64,000 nucleotides of DNA from an uncultured Prevotellaceae bacterium (GTDB taxonomy: Bacteria > Bacteroidota > Bacteroidia > Bacteroidales > Bacteroidaceae): the NCBI GenBank assembly GCA_902778535.1, contig CACYYG010000005.1, positions 89,883 to 153,882 on the forward strand, read 5' to 3'. The notes below the pieces were generated by a model, which saw nothing but the letters and a program-made list of their open reading frames with translations, searched no databases and was not told where the DNA came from. Below are positions 1 to 8,357 of the stretch, in pieces. The position numbers were made by a program, and so were the translations under genes. Within the stretch, counting starts at the first letter, position 1. Every line of letters starts with the position of its first letter.

Positions 1-867
1 CAGGGAGAGGCGCTCGTCGTATTTCTCCATGAATGTCTCGCCATTGGGCAACTTGAGGATGCCGCCGTAGCCGCGCATGGCCTCGGTGATGAGGTAGGCA
101 GGGTGCGTCTCCTTCGGGTTGTGCAGCACGGTGGGGTGGAACTGCACGAACTCCATGTCCTGCACCGTTCCCTTGGCACGATAGACCATAGCGATGCCGT
201 CGCCTGTAGCTATGACGGGGTTCGAGGTGGTCAGATAGACGGCGCCGCAGCCGCCCGTGCACATCACGGTGATCTTGCTCAGATAGGTGTCCACCTTCTC
301 CGTTTCAGGGTTGAGCACATAGGCGCCATAGCACTTGATGTTAGGCGAGCGTCGGGTGACGCGCACGCCCATGTGGTGCTGCGTGATAATCTCCACGGCG
401 AAGTGGTTCTCCTTCACGGTGATGTCGGGATTGTTTCTCACAGCCTCCATCAGTCCGCGCTGAATCTCGGCACCCGTGTCGTCGGCGTGGTGGAGGATGC
501 GGAACTCTGAGTGTCCGCCCTCGCGGTGCAGGTCGAAGGAGCCGTCGTCTTTCTTGTCGAAGTTGACGCCCCACTGCACCAGCTCCTTGATTTGCTCAGG
601 CGCCATGCGCACCACCTGCTCCACGGCAGCGCGGTCGCTGATGTAGTCGCCGGCTATCATCGTGTCCTCTATGTGCTTGTCAAAGTTGTCGACGGCGAGG
701 TTGGTGACCGATGCCACGCCGCCCTGTGCAAACGAGGTGTTGGCCTCGTCGAGGCTTGTCTTGCAGATGAGGCACACGGAGCCTTTCTTCTCTCGGGCCA
801 CCTTGAGCGCATAGCTCATGCCAGCCACACCGGCTCCGATAATCAGGAAATCATATTTATAGACCAT
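1..867 (-). CDS. nadB: L-aspartate oxidase, C-terminal part outside the window
   Basis: Flavoprotein that oxidises L-aspartate to iminoaspartate, the first step of de novo NAD synthesis, in the cytoplasm. Translating the minus strand from the ATG at 867 gives 289 residues with no stop before the window edge. The N-terminus has the FAD-binding Rossmann motif (FLIIGAGVAGMSYALK), then the family segments TSFAQGGVASV, HREGGHSEFRILHHADDTG and EFVQFHPTVL. These fit NadB rather than succinate dehydrogenase or fumarate reductase, which share the fold. The GH35 gene ends 11 bases upstream on the same strand, so the two may be co-transcribed. Roughly the C-terminal 45% is missing only because the window ends. 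Confidence 0.9.
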   Translation of the reverse strand, partial: MVYKYDFLIIGAGVAGMSYALKVAREKKGSVCLICKTSLDEANTSFAQGGVASVTNLAVDNFDKHIEDTMIAGDYISDRAAVEQVVRMAPEQIKELVQWGVNFDKKDDGSFDLHREGGHSEFRILHHADDTGAEIQRGLMEAVRNNPDITVKENHFAVEIITQHHMGVRVTRRSPNIKCYGAYVLNPETEKVDTYLSKITVMCTGGCGAVYLTTSNPVIATGDGIAMVYRAKGTVQDMEFVQFHPTVLHNPKETHPAYLITEAMRGYGGILKLPNGETFMEKYDERLSL

Positions 868-878
868 TGTTAATGTAT

Positions 879-3248
879 TTAATAGATGTAGATGCGGAAG
901 TTCTTGATGCTGCCGGGTGCGCCCTGTTCGGCACGTGGGAGGTACTCCAGTGCGCTGACGGTATGCTCGGAGCCGAGGTCGATGACGAGTAGGTGTGGTG
1001 TGGAGGCGCTGCGCTCCGTCTGCCAGTAGGTAGACTCCTGGAGGTCGAAGACCTTGTCGAGGGTGTGGTTGCCATTCTCCTCCTCCGAGTTGGCGTACTT
1101 GGCCGTCCACGGCTCACGGCTCAGGCGATTGCCGTTAGTGCCCTGCAGATAGATTTCGGCAATGGCGGCGCGGTCGCCGTCCTTCTGGGTGCTGAGGCAC
1201 TCGATGGCGAGGTAGCGGCCTTTCTTCTGACCGTCAAACTTGATGGTCTGCCAGCCGTTGCCTGCCTTGAAGGCGCTCGTGGCTACAGGAGTGGCAGAGT
1301 TGAGATCGGGCTTGTCGCCGATGTTGTTGTGCTTGTTTGACTTCTCCAGCTGCAGCTTGTTCAGCTCAGGCTCGGCCTGTCCCCAGACGACGGCTTGCTT
1401 CGGGCCGACGACGTCGAGGACGATGATTTCGTTCTTGCCCTTCTTCAGCCAGCAGCCGGGGACGTAGAGCGTCTGCTGCGGGCCTATCGACCAGATGCGA
1501 CCCATAGCATGGCCGTTCACGTAGACCTGCCCCTTGCCCCACGTCTCGAAGTTGAGGAACGTGTCGCCCACCTTCTTCAGCGTGAAGTAGCCACGGTAGT
1601 AGCCTATGCCGTTGGGTTCTAAATCCTTTCCGCGGTCGTCGGCAGGAGCGGTAAGGGCGCGGACGGCAGAGTTATAGTCGTCGGGGATGCGAATCTTCAT
1701 CCACTGCTGGGGCTTCCATGTTATTTCATGGTTATCCAATACGGTGGTGATGGTGACGTCGCTGACGATGCCCTTGAAGTCCTTGATGGCCCGTCCGAAG
1801 TTGATGCGGCCCATACCCTCGACGATGATGATCAGCTTATCGCCCCTCCTCACTGGGGGCAGAGTGATGGTCTTCTCGTTCTTCACGCGGTCGGTCTTGC
1901 CTACATACTTGCCGTTGATGAAGAACTGGGCAAAGTCGTGGATGTCGGCCGTCAATACGCTCCGTTGGGGAATCTCGGGCAGCTCTGTCCCGTATATCAT
2001 TGAGCCCCATCCGAAGTTCATCTCCTCGAAGGTCATCAGTCCGCCCTCCTTGGCAATGCTGTCGCAACCCCAGATGAAGGGCTTGAACTCCTTCAGCTCG
2101 AACTTAGGTATGGTGATGATGGGTGCAGCGGGCTTGGGCACGGCGGGCAAGCCCCCCTTCCGTCCCCCGAGGGGGAAACCGTTGGCGTCGTACTTCTGCA
2201 TCATCGTGCGCAGCTCGTAGTATTTCGGGGTGGCCTGGCCATACTCGTTGATGGGAGCATCGTAGTCATACGAGGTGACGTCGGGGGCAAAGCCGGGGCT
2301 GTTGGCGCCGGCCCAGTGGCCAAACGACGTGCCGCCGTGGGTCATGTAGAGCGAGAAGCTGATGCCTTTGGAGAGCATTTCGTCCATGCCGTCGACCATG
2401 TCCTTGGCGGGGCGTGTCTCATGGCGGGCTCCCCACTTGTCGAACCAGCCGCTCCAGAACTCGGAACACATTTTCGGAGCGTTGGGGCGCAGCTCGCCCA
2501 GACGGCGGAACTGCTGGTCGATGTTGGCGCCCGTGCCGAAGTTCATCGTCCAGGTCAAATCAGGTAAACCGTTCTTTTCAAAATTACTGCTCCAGTCGCA
2601 CTGGAACAACTCTATTTTCTCTCCATATATGGAACGGAGGCAGTCGCGGATTTCTGAAACATATGGCTTATCCTCGCCATAGCTTCCATATTCGTTCTCC
2701 ACCTGCATCATGATGATGGGGCCGCCGTTCTGAATGGTCAGCGGCTTGAGCTGCTCGCCCACCTTCTGCTCGAATATCTTCACGCGCTCCATGAAGTAGG
2801 GGTCGCGCTCGCGCAGGCGGATGTCCTTCTTCTTGAGCAGCCACCAGGGCAGTCCGCCCATCTCCCACTCGGCGCAGACGTAGGGTCCGGGGCGCACGAT
2901 GACGTACATGCCGTTCTTCTGCGCCAGGCGGCAGAACTCCGCCACGTCGTTCTGGCCCGTGAAGTCAAACTCACCCTCGCGCTGCTCGTGGATGTTCCAG
3001 AACACGTAGAGGCACAGCGTGTTCATGCCCAGCGCCTTGCACATCTGGATGCGGTGCTCCCAGTAGGGGCGGGGGATACGGGGGTAGTGCACCTCGGCTG
3101 CCTTCACCACAAAAGGCTGGCCGTTGAGCAGGAACGTTTTGTCGCCCGTGGTGAATGTGCCGGGCTTTACAGCATCGGTGTGGGCACTGGCCACAGCGCT
3201 GGCCGTCAGCAATACGGCTGCCAACAGCATTCTCAGGAGATTTTTCAT
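879..3248 (-). CDS. Secreted GH35 beta-galactosidase with C-terminal discoidin-like domain
   Basis: Glycoside hydrolase family 35 enzyme, expected to remove terminal beta-galactose outside the cytoplasm. It has 789 residues. A signal peptide covers about residues 1-22. The GH35 barrel contains GPYVCAEWEMGGLPWWL (121-137), the acid/base in QVENEYG (Glu186) and the likely nucleophile in CSEFWSGWF (Glu263). Galactose-binding-like beta domains follow, and the last ~130 residues look like an F5/8 type C (discoidin) module. The segment near 2149-2180 is a repeat read in frame as a Gly/Pro-rich linker. The promoter at 3278-3309 faces this gene. Family assignment is sure; the exact substrate (milk, host or plant galactan) is not. 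Confidence 0.93.
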   Translation of the reverse strand: MKNLLRMLLAAVLLTASAVASAHTDAVKPGTFTTGDKTFLLNGQPFVVKAAEVHYPRIPRPYWEHRIQMCKALGMNTLCLYVFWNIHEQREGEFDFTGQNDVAEFCRLAQKNGMYVIVRPGPYVCAEWEMGGLPWWLLKKKDIRLRERDPYFMERVKIFEQKVGEQLKPLTIQNGGPIIMMQVENEYGSYGEDKPYVSEIRDCLRSIYGEKIELFQCDWSSNFEKNGLPDLTWTMNFGTGANIDQQFRRLGELRPNAPKMCSEFWSGWFDKWGARHETRPAKDMVDGMDEMLSKGISFSLYMTHGGTSFGHWAGANSPGFAPDVTSYDYDAPINEYGQATPKYYELRTMMQKYDANGFPLGGRKGGLPAVPKPAAPIITIPKFELKEFKPFIWGCDSIAKEGGLMTFEEMNFGWGSMIYGTELPEIPQRSVLTADIHDFAQFFINGKYVGKTDRVKNEKTITLPPVRRGDKLIIIVEGMGRINFGRAIKDFKGIVSDVTITTVLDNHEITWKPQQWMKIRIPDDYNSAVRALTAPADDRGKDLEPNGIGYYRGYFTLKKVGDTFLNFETWGKGQVYVNGHAMGRIWSIGPQQTLYVPGCWLKKGKNEIIVLDVVGPKQAVVWGQAEPELNKLQLEKSNKHNNIGDKPDLNSATPVATSAFKAGNGWQTIKFDGQKKGRYLAIECLSTQKDGDRAAIAEIYLQGTNGNRLSREPWTAKYANSEEENGNHTLDKVFDLQESTYWQTERSASTPHLLVIDLGSEHTVSALEYLPRAEQGAPGSIKNFRIYIY
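2149..2180. repeat. GC-rich repeat half-copy inside the GH35 coding region
   Basis: The plus strand reads AAGCCCCCCT, four bases, then GTCCCCCGAGGGGG. This nearly matches the left arm of the palindrome in porU1 (15796-15822). It is translated in frame as a linker between the catalytic and beta domains of the GH35 enzyme. Confidence 0.6.
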
Positions 3249-3277
3249 AGTAGACTATTATTGGAAGTTTCTGCGTA

Positions 3278-3309
3278 CAAAGGTACGGGAAATATTTGAA
3301 TACTGCAAA
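3278..3309 (-). promoter_or_regulatory. Promoter of the GH35 gene (Bacteroidetes type)
   Basis: On the minus strand the -33 element TTTG (3306-3309) and the -7 element TACCTTTG (3278-3285) are separated by exactly 20 bases, the usual Bacteroidetes spacing. The start codon lies about 30 bases downstream. Confidence 0.7.
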
Positions 3310-3415
3310 TTTCCCCCTGTTTTTTACCTTAAAAAATTGTGACCTGTACGTTTGGCCTGGCTTCGCCAACCGCATCCTTTTTAGTCTGTTGCAACTGTTC
3401 CAAAATGTTTCCGTG

Positions 3416-3480
3416 CTTGAAACACTTTGTTTCAGCCGTAAAAACACTTTGTTTCTACGGCTGAAACAAAGTGTTTCAAG
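3416..3480. repeat. 65-bp perfect inverted repeat, copy 1
   Basis: Two perfect 25-base arms (3416-3440 and 3456-3480) begin CTTGAAACACTTTG and flank a 15-base loop. The loop carries the same ACACTTTGTTT word. The unit lies between the divergent GH35 and purF-like genes. A second copy at 23833-23893 has its loop in the opposite orientation. The rest of the 3249-3725 intergenic region holds only the two divergent promoters. Confidence 0.9.
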
Positions 3481-3663
3481 GGCAAAAATTTTTTGGAACA
3501 CTTTTTCTCGTGGTGTTAACGCTCATCCGAATTGGCCTGAAGGTGGTCGCGAGGAGCCAAAAGGCTCTTCAGGTGAGGAGGCCGCTGACGATGGCGAATC
3601 GCACCGTTCTCTTAAAATAGAACAAGAAATCTGCAGGGCGGTTGTTTCTTTCACAAGAAAAAT

Positions 3664-3695
3664 TTTGGTGTTTTGCAACACTTTTCGTAACTTTG
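3664..3695 (+). promoter_or_regulatory. Promoter of the purF-like gene
   Basis: TTTG at 3664-3667 and TAACTTTG at 3688-3695 are 20 bases apart, matching the Bacteroidetes -33/-7 pattern. The start codon is 30 bases downstream. Confidence 0.7.
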
Positions 3696-3725
3696 CAGCC
3701 TCAAAAACGACATTAACACTCATCT

Positions 3726-5201
3726 ATGGGCGGCTTTTTTGGAACCATCAGCACTCGCGACTGCGTAAACGACTTGTTTTACGGCACCGACTACAACTCA
3801 CATCTTGGCACGCGCCGCGCCGGTCTTGTCACCTTCGACCCCGAGAAGGGCTTTACCCGCAGCATCCACTCGCTGGAACGCGACTATTTCCGCTCGAAGT
3901 TCGAGGACGAGCTGGGCGAATTCCGCGGACATCAGGGCCTGGGCGTCATCAGCGACACCGACCCGCAGCCCATCATCATCAATTCGCACTTGGGGCGCTA
4001 TGCCGTAGTGACTGTGGCGAAAATCAACAACCTGCGCGAGATTGCCGATGAGCTGCTGGCACAGCGTATGCACCTGAGCGAGCAGAGTGCGAACAAGCTG
4101 AACCAGACCGAGGTGGTGGCCCTGCTCATCAATATGGGCAACAGCTTCGTAGACGGCATCAACCGCGTCTATCGGAAGATCAGAGGCTCGTGCTCGATGC
4201 TCATACTGACTGAAAACGGCATTATTGCCGCACGCGACTTCCTGGGCCGCACGCCCATCGTCATCGGACACAAGGAAGTGCACCAGCTGTCGCCCATCGG
4301 CACCGACGACTACATCAGAGCCTATGGCGTGTCGAGCGAGTCGACCAGCTTCCCCAACCTAAATTATAAAACAGTTCGCGATGTAGGGCCGGGCGAGATT
4401 GTGCGCCTGACGGCCGACGGCATCGAGGTGCTGCAGGCTCCGTTCAAGCGCTGCCAGATATGCTCGTTCCTCTGGGTCTACTACGGCTTCCCCGCCTCCT
4501 GCTACGAGGGCATCAACACCGAGGACGTGCGCGAGAAGAACGGCCGTATGATGGGTAAGCGAGACGACGTAGAAGCCGATATGGTGTGCGGCATTCCCGA
4601 CTCGGGCGTCGGTATGGCTGTGGGCTACGCCGAGGGTTCGCATATTCCCTATAAGCGCGCCGTGCTGAAATATACGCCCACGTGGCCACGCTCATTCACA
4701 CCCAGCGACCAGAGCCGTCGCCGACTGGTAGCCAAGATGAAGCTCATTCCCAATGAGGCGATGCTCAAAGGACAGCGTATCGTGTTCTGCGACGACTCGA
4801 TAGTACGCGGCACCCAGCTGCGCGACAATGTAAAGGAGTTCTTCGACAACGGTGCCAGCGAGATACATGTGCGCATCAGCTGCCCGCCGCTGGTCTACGG
4901 TTGTCCGTTCATCGGATTTACCGAGTCGAAGTCGGACTTGGAATACATCACGCGCCAGATTATCCGCGACTTCGAGGGCGACGACCGCACGAACCTGGAT
5001 AAATACTCGCAGACTGACACGCCTGAATACAAGCGTATGGTGGATGAGATAGCACGCCGCTTGGGGCTGACCAGCCTGAAGTTTGCCCGCATGGAAGACC
5101 TCGTTGAAAGCATCGGCCTGCCCAAGGAGCGCGTCTGCACCCATTGTTTCGACGGCAGCAGCTATGACCAGCAGCATGGCGACGGCGAATTCTTCGGATA
5201 A
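3726..5201 (+). CDS. Amidophosphoribosyltransferase homologue lacking the N-terminal catalytic Cys
   Basis: PurF-family protein of 491 residues. PurF makes phosphoribosylamine from PRPP and glutamine in the first step of purine synthesis. The class II glutaminase domain is N-terminal and the phosphoribosyltransferase domain C-terminal, with the PRPP loop FCDDSIVRGTQL at about 353-364. Cys246 (or Cys243), Cys386, Cys471 and Cys474 are placed like the Fe-S ligands of Bacillus PurF. In known PurF the residue after the initiator Met is Cys, exposed as the nucleophile; here the protein begins MGGFFG, with Gly instead. An in-frame TAA just upstream rules out a longer N-terminus. It may use free ammonia or have a different role. 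The fold assignment is certain; the activity is inferred. Confidence 0.85.
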   Translation: MGGFFGTISTRDCVNDLFYGTDYNSHLGTRRAGLVTFDPEKGFTRSIHSLERDYFRSKFEDELGEFRGHQGLGVISDTDPQPIIINSHLGRYAVVTVAKINNLREIADELLAQRMHLSEQSANKLNQTEVVALLINMGNSFVDGINRVYRKIRGSCSMLILTENGIIAARDFLGRTPIVIGHKEVHQLSPIGTDDYIRAYGVSSESTSFPNLNYKTVRDVGPGEIVRLTADGIEVLQAPFKRCQICSFLWVYYGFPASCYEGINTEDVREKNGRMMGKRDDVEADMVCGIPDSGVGMAVGYAEGSHIPYKRAVLKYTPTWPRSFTPSDQSRRRLVAKMKLIPNEAMLKGQRIVFCDDSIVRGTQLRDNVKEFFDNGASEIHVRISCPPLVYGCPFIGFTESKSDLEYITRQIIRDFEGDDRTNLDKYSQTDTPEYKRMVDEIARRLGLTSLKFARMEDLVESIGLPKERVCTHCFDGSSYDQQHGDGEFFG

Positions 5202-5286
5202 GCCCATTTCTTGACACAAGTCAATTATTTGCTATTGTGTGCGCACAAAAAGCAAAAATGTCTTCTCTCCATTCTCTGTTATTTCG

Positions 5287-5294
5287 TAACTTTG
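5287..5294 (+). promoter_or_regulatory. Putative -7 element before the transglycosylase gene
   Basis: TAACTTTG matches the Bacteroidetes -7 consensus about 100 bases before the chosen start. No clear TTTG is seen 20 bases upstream, so support is partial. Confidence 0.4.
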
Positions 5295-5394
5295 CACCCG
5301 TTTTCAGGAAGTGCCGCATCTTCTCGCGATGGGAACAGCGGCAGAAAAGCATAGAAACGAGGGCCTTGGCAAAGCCCAAATAATAATAGAGAAT

Positions 5395-5829
5395 ATGAAA
5401 AGATTTGTGAAGAATTTATGTCTGAGCTTATCGATTCTGACCCTGTTGCCCTTACAAGCCGGGGCTGCCAATGAGAACGATAACTCAGAACAGTTTGACT
5501 GGACCCCTGTGATGGAGGCCATCATTCTGGTAGAGAGCGAAGGAAATCCTAATGCCGTGAGTGGGAACTCGGTAGGTGCCATGCAGATTACTCCCATTCT
5601 GGTGCGCGAGTGCAACAACATCCTCCAGTCGAGAGGCAGTGACAAGCGCTACACACTGGCCGACCGCTACAACGTAGAGAAGTCGAAAGAGATGTTCCTT
5701 CTGATTCAGTCGGAGTACAACAAACAAAACAACGTAGAAAAAGCCATCCGTTCATGGAACGGCGGTCCGCGCTACAGCATACGCGCTACCAACGGCTACT
5801 ACCAGAAAGTGCTCAGACGCATGAGATAG
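5395..5829 (+). CDS. Small lytic transglycosylase-like (SLT fold) protein
   Basis: Predicted periplasmic peptidoglycan-cleaving enzyme of 144 residues. I start at the ATG of MKRFVKNLCL because it opens a clean signal peptide ending near AGAA; the upstream in-frame ATG at 5311 would bury that signal. The motif AIILVESEGNPNAVS supplies the catalytic Glu of the lysozyme-like transglycosylase fold, followed by GAMQITP and, near the C-terminus, SWNGGPRY, all typical of SLT domains. The protein is close to a bare SLT domain, with no LysM or other wall-binding module. A strong terminator follows at 5864-5910, so it is probably monocistronic. Confidence 0.8.
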   Translation: MKRFVKNLCLSLSILTLLPLQAGAANENDNSEQFDWTPVMEAIILVESEGNPNAVSGNSVGAMQITPILVRECNNILQSRGSDKRYTLADRYNVEKSKEMFLLIQSEYNKQNNVEKAIRSWNGGPRYSIRATNGYYQKVLRRMR

Positions 5830-5863
5830 GCAAACAAGAGATTGCTTAGAAAGAATCCATATC

Positions 5864-5910
5864 AAGTCCGGTTGCAGGCTGACAAAAAGCCGTGCGACCG
5901 GACTTTTTTT
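5864..5910 (+). terminator. Rho-independent terminator after the transglycosylase gene
   Basis: AAGTCCGGT (5864-5872) pairs perfectly with ACCGGACTT (5897-5905), and the hairpin runs into a stretch of T up to 5910. Confidence 0.85.
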
Positions 5911-5928
5911 CGAAAAATGCTTAAAATC

Positions 5929-5960
5929 TTTGGCAGTTGCAAAGTTTAGCATTATATTTG
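5929..5960 (+). promoter_or_regulatory. Promoter of lemA-htpX operon
   Basis: TTTG (5929-5932) and TATATTTG (5953-5960) with a 20-base spacer, about 40 bases before the lemA start codon. Confidence 0.7.
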
Positions 5961-6001
5961 CATGTCAATAGATAGTATCAACCTTTTAAAATAACAGAAT
6001 T

Positions 6002-6565
6002 ATGACAGCAGTTATCATTATTGTAGCAGTCATCGTACTGCTCGTTTTCTTCGTTATCGGAATCTACAACAGCTTGGTCAAGCTGCGTAACAACCGCGAG
6101 AATGCCTTCGCCAACATCGACGTGCAGCTGAAGCAGCGTCACGACCTCATCCCGCAGCTCGTCGCTACCGTCAAGGGCTATGCCCAGCACGAGAAAGAAC
6201 TGCTGACACGCGTCACCGAGGCCCGTGCCGCAGCTATGAGCGCTACAGGCATCAACAACAAGATTCAGGCCGAGAACCAGCTCTCAAGCGCTCTGGCAGG
6301 CCTGAAGGTGAGCCTCGAGGCCTATCCCGACCTGAAGGCCAACCAGAACTTCCTGCAGCTGCAGGGCGAGATCAGCGACATCGAGAACAAGCTGGCCGCT
6401 ACACGCCGCTACTTCAACACCGCTACGCGTGAGCTGAACAACAAGGTGCAGACCTTCCCGTCGAACATCCTCGCCGGCATGTTCGGATTCCAGAAGGAGC
6501 CCATGTTCGAGGTACCCAAGGAGGAGCGCGCCTCTATGGAGAAAGCTCCTGAGATCAGCTTTTAA
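6002..6565 (+). CDS. lemA: LemA family protein
   Basis: 187 residues. One N-terminal membrane segment (about 2-22, rich in Val/Ile) is followed by a helical cytoplasmic or periplasmic domain with the family signature LRNNRENAFANIDVQLKQRH and then DLIPQLV. LemA proteins are membrane-anchored helical bundles of unclear biochemical role. They are often encoded next to an HtpX-like M48 protease, as here (the next gene, 68 bases downstream). A promoter sits directly upstream. The gap to the next gene is filled by a heptad repeat hairpin. Confidence 0.9.
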   Translation: MTAVIIIVAVIVLLVFFVIGIYNSLVKLRNNRENAFANIDVQLKQRHDLIPQLVATVKGYAQHEKELLTRVTEARAAAMSATGINNKIQAENQLSSALAGLKVSLEAYPDLKANQNFLQLQGEISDIENKLAATRRYFNTATRELNNKVQTFPSNILAGMFGFQKEPMFEVPKEERASMEKAPEISF

Positions 6566-6633
6566 TGTTGATTGTTGAATGTTGAGTGTTGAGTGACGCC
6601 GCTTAACATGAAACACTAAACACTAAACAACAA
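6566..6633. repeat. Heptad-repeat hairpin between lemA and the M48 protease gene
   Basis: Left arm: four 7-base units TGTTGAN plus TG (6566-6595). Right arm: ACATGAA, ACACTAA, ACACTAA, ACAACAA (6606-6633), broadly the reverse complement pattern, ending directly before the next ATG. The spacer is 10 bases. This is an apparently cargo-free version of the arrays that flank genes elsewhere in the window. Confidence 0.75.
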
Positions 6634-7578
6634 ATGAAGTACGTAGGATTGCACTCAGTCATCCAGCGCAACAACACGCTCAGCGTGCTGTTGCTGCTGG
6701 GTTTTCCTGCCATTCTGCTTGGAGCAGTCTACCTGTTCTTCGTCCTTGTGGGCGACACCAGTCCGTTTATGAGTGTGCTGCCCTGGGTGCTGGGCGCCGT
6801 AGCCATCTGGTTCGCCATCGCCTATTTCTCGAATACTGCGATGATTCGTCACGCCGTACGCGCCACCCCGCTGGCCCGTCGCGACAATCCTCGTGTGTAT
6901 AATATTGTAGAGAACCTGACGATGGCCTGCGGTATGCCTATGCCTGAGGTCAACATTGTCGACGACCCGCAGCTGAACGCCTTCGCATCGGGCATCAACG
7001 AGAAGACCTATACCGTCACCGTCACCACAGGCCTGCTCGACCGCCTTGACGACGACGAATTGGCTGGCGTCATCGGTCACGAACTGACGCATATCCGCAA
7101 CAAGGACACGCAGTTGCTCATCACCAGCATCGTCTTCGTAGGCATCATCAGCGTTGTTATGACTATCATTGTGCGCCTGCTGTGGAATTCCTTCCTTTTT
7201 GGCGGCTCCAGCAGTAGGCGTAGCAGCAACAGTAAGAACAACGGCGCCAGCATTGTCGTGGTGATGATTATCGCACTGGCATGCGCCGCCATCGCCTATC
7301 TGTTTACCATGCTGACGCGCTTCGCCATTTCTCGTAAGCGTGAGTTTATGGCTGATGCGGGCGGTGCTGAGCTCTGCGGCAATCCGCTGGCTCTGGCTTC
7401 TGCTCTGCGCAAGATTTCCAACGATCCGGGATTGGCCGACGTGGAGCGCGACGATATCGCCCAGATGTACATCGTCCATCCGCAGGCACTTACCGGCGGC
7501 ATCAAGGGCTTCTTCAGCCACCTTTTCAGCACACATCCTGATACTAAGGAGCGTATTCGCCTGCTGGAACAGTATTGA
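6634..7578 (+). CDS. htpX: HtpX-like M48 family membrane metalloprotease
   Basis: 314 residues. Two N-terminal membrane helices (about 18-38 and 46-66) and a second hydrophobic pair around 160-180 and 205-225 surround the zinc site HELTH (His149, Glu150, His153). The downstream Glu ligand is probably in the EFMADAGGAEL segment. HtpX proteases degrade damaged membrane proteins, and the lemA-htpX pairing is common. A Ser/Arg/Asn-rich loop (GGSSSRRSSNSKNNGAS) lies between the two hydrophobic regions. The start ATG follows immediately after the repeat arm. Confidence 0.88.
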   Translation: MKYVGLHSVIQRNNTLSVLLLLGFPAILLGAVYLFFVLVGDTSPFMSVLPWVLGAVAIWFAIAYFSNTAMIRHAVRATPLARRDNPRVYNIVENLTMACGMPMPEVNIVDDPQLNAFASGINEKTYTVTVTTGLLDRLDDDELAGVIGHELTHIRNKDTQLLITSIVFVGIISVVMTIIVRLLWNSFLFGGSSSRRSSNSKNNGASIVVVMIIALACAAIAYLFTMLTRFAISRKREFMADAGGAELCGNPLALASALRKISNDPGLADVERDDIAQMYIVHPQALTGGIKGFFSHLFSTHPDTKERIRLLEQY

Positions 7579-7579
7579 T

Positions 7580-7600
7580 CATTGAACGTTGAATGTTGAA
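7580..7600. repeat. Three heptad units (nTTGAA) overlapping the next gene start
   Basis: CATTGAA, CGTTGAA and TGTTGAA in tandem right after the htpX stop codon. The next gene's ATG at 7593 lies inside the array. Confidence 0.7.
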
Positions 7601-8354
7601 TAGAAAGATTGTGTTAAACCGTGTTTTTTCGTTGTTAAAACCTTGTCTGCTGTTGCTCTGTCTGCTGCTTGTCGTGCAGGAGGCTGATGCACAGAGGCGT
7701 CGTCGTGGACGTTCACGCAGCCGTGCACGTACCAGCGTGCGCCACAGCAGCGGCAACCATCATCAGCAACGTATGGCACAGTTTGACCGTGAAGGCGGCA
7801 TCGACAGCACCACCATTGTTATGCTGGGCAACAGCCTTACTGAGAACGGCAAGGACTGGGCTGAACGCATCGGCACGACGAAAAACGTGGTGAATCGCGG
7901 CATCATCGGCGACAACACGGTAGGCATGAAAGAGCGTCTCTATCAGATTACGCCCTTCAAGCCCAAGGCCATCTTTCTTATGGCAGGTATCAACGACATG
8001 GTGGGCAACACCACGTATGAGGTGGTAGCGCAGCATGTCATCGCGCTCATTGAGACCATCCGCTCACAAGCGCCGCAAACGCAGCTCTTCGTGCAAAGCA
8101 TCCTGCCCATCAACGAGACAGATGGCCGCTGGAAAACCTTAGCCGGACGCACCGACGACATTCCCTTTGCCAATATGCTCATCAAAGCTTATTGCGAAAC
8201 CCACGACATCGTCTTTGTCGACCTTTTCCACCGTATGACGCGCGGCCATTCCAACCAGCTGCGACAGGAGCTGAGCGGCGACGGCCTGCACCTTACGGAG
8301 CAAGGCTATCGCGTCTGGGCCTTCGAGCTGAAGAAATACATCAACCGACTTTAG
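7593..8354 (+). CDS. Secreted SGNH/GDSL-type hydrolase
   Basis: 253 residues with a signal peptide ending near QEADAQ and an Arg-rich stretch right after it. The SGNH blocks are visible: block I in MLGNSLTENG (Ser81), block II Gly in NRGIIGDNT, block III in MAGINDM, and block V in DGLHLTEQGY (Asp230, His233). The pattern resembles the PAF-acetylhydrolase-like esterases that deacetylate sugars or lipids in Bacteroidales. The start lies inside a heptad repeat, so the first residues (MLNRK) derive from the repeat. It is followed after three bases by ftcD. The true substrate is unknown. Confidence 0.82.
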   Translation: MLNRKIVLNRVFSLLKPCLLLLCLLLVVQEADAQRRRRGRSRSRARTSVRHSSGNHHQQRMAQFDREGGIDSTTIVMLGNSLTENGKDWAERIGTTKNVVNRGIIGDNTVGMKERLYQITPFKPKAIFLMAGINDMVGNTTYEVVAQHVIALIETIRSQAPQTQLFVQSILPINETDGRWKTLAGRTDDIPFANMLIKAYCETHDIVFVDLFHRMTRGHSNQLRQELSGDGLHLTEQGYRVWAFELKKYINRL

Positions 8355-8357
8355 TCC

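Noticed and set aside
3296-4051. 251-aa frame overlapping the 5' part of the purF-like gene
   Set aside because: It runs through the repeat and promoter region and is out of frame with the clearly conserved PurF sequence.
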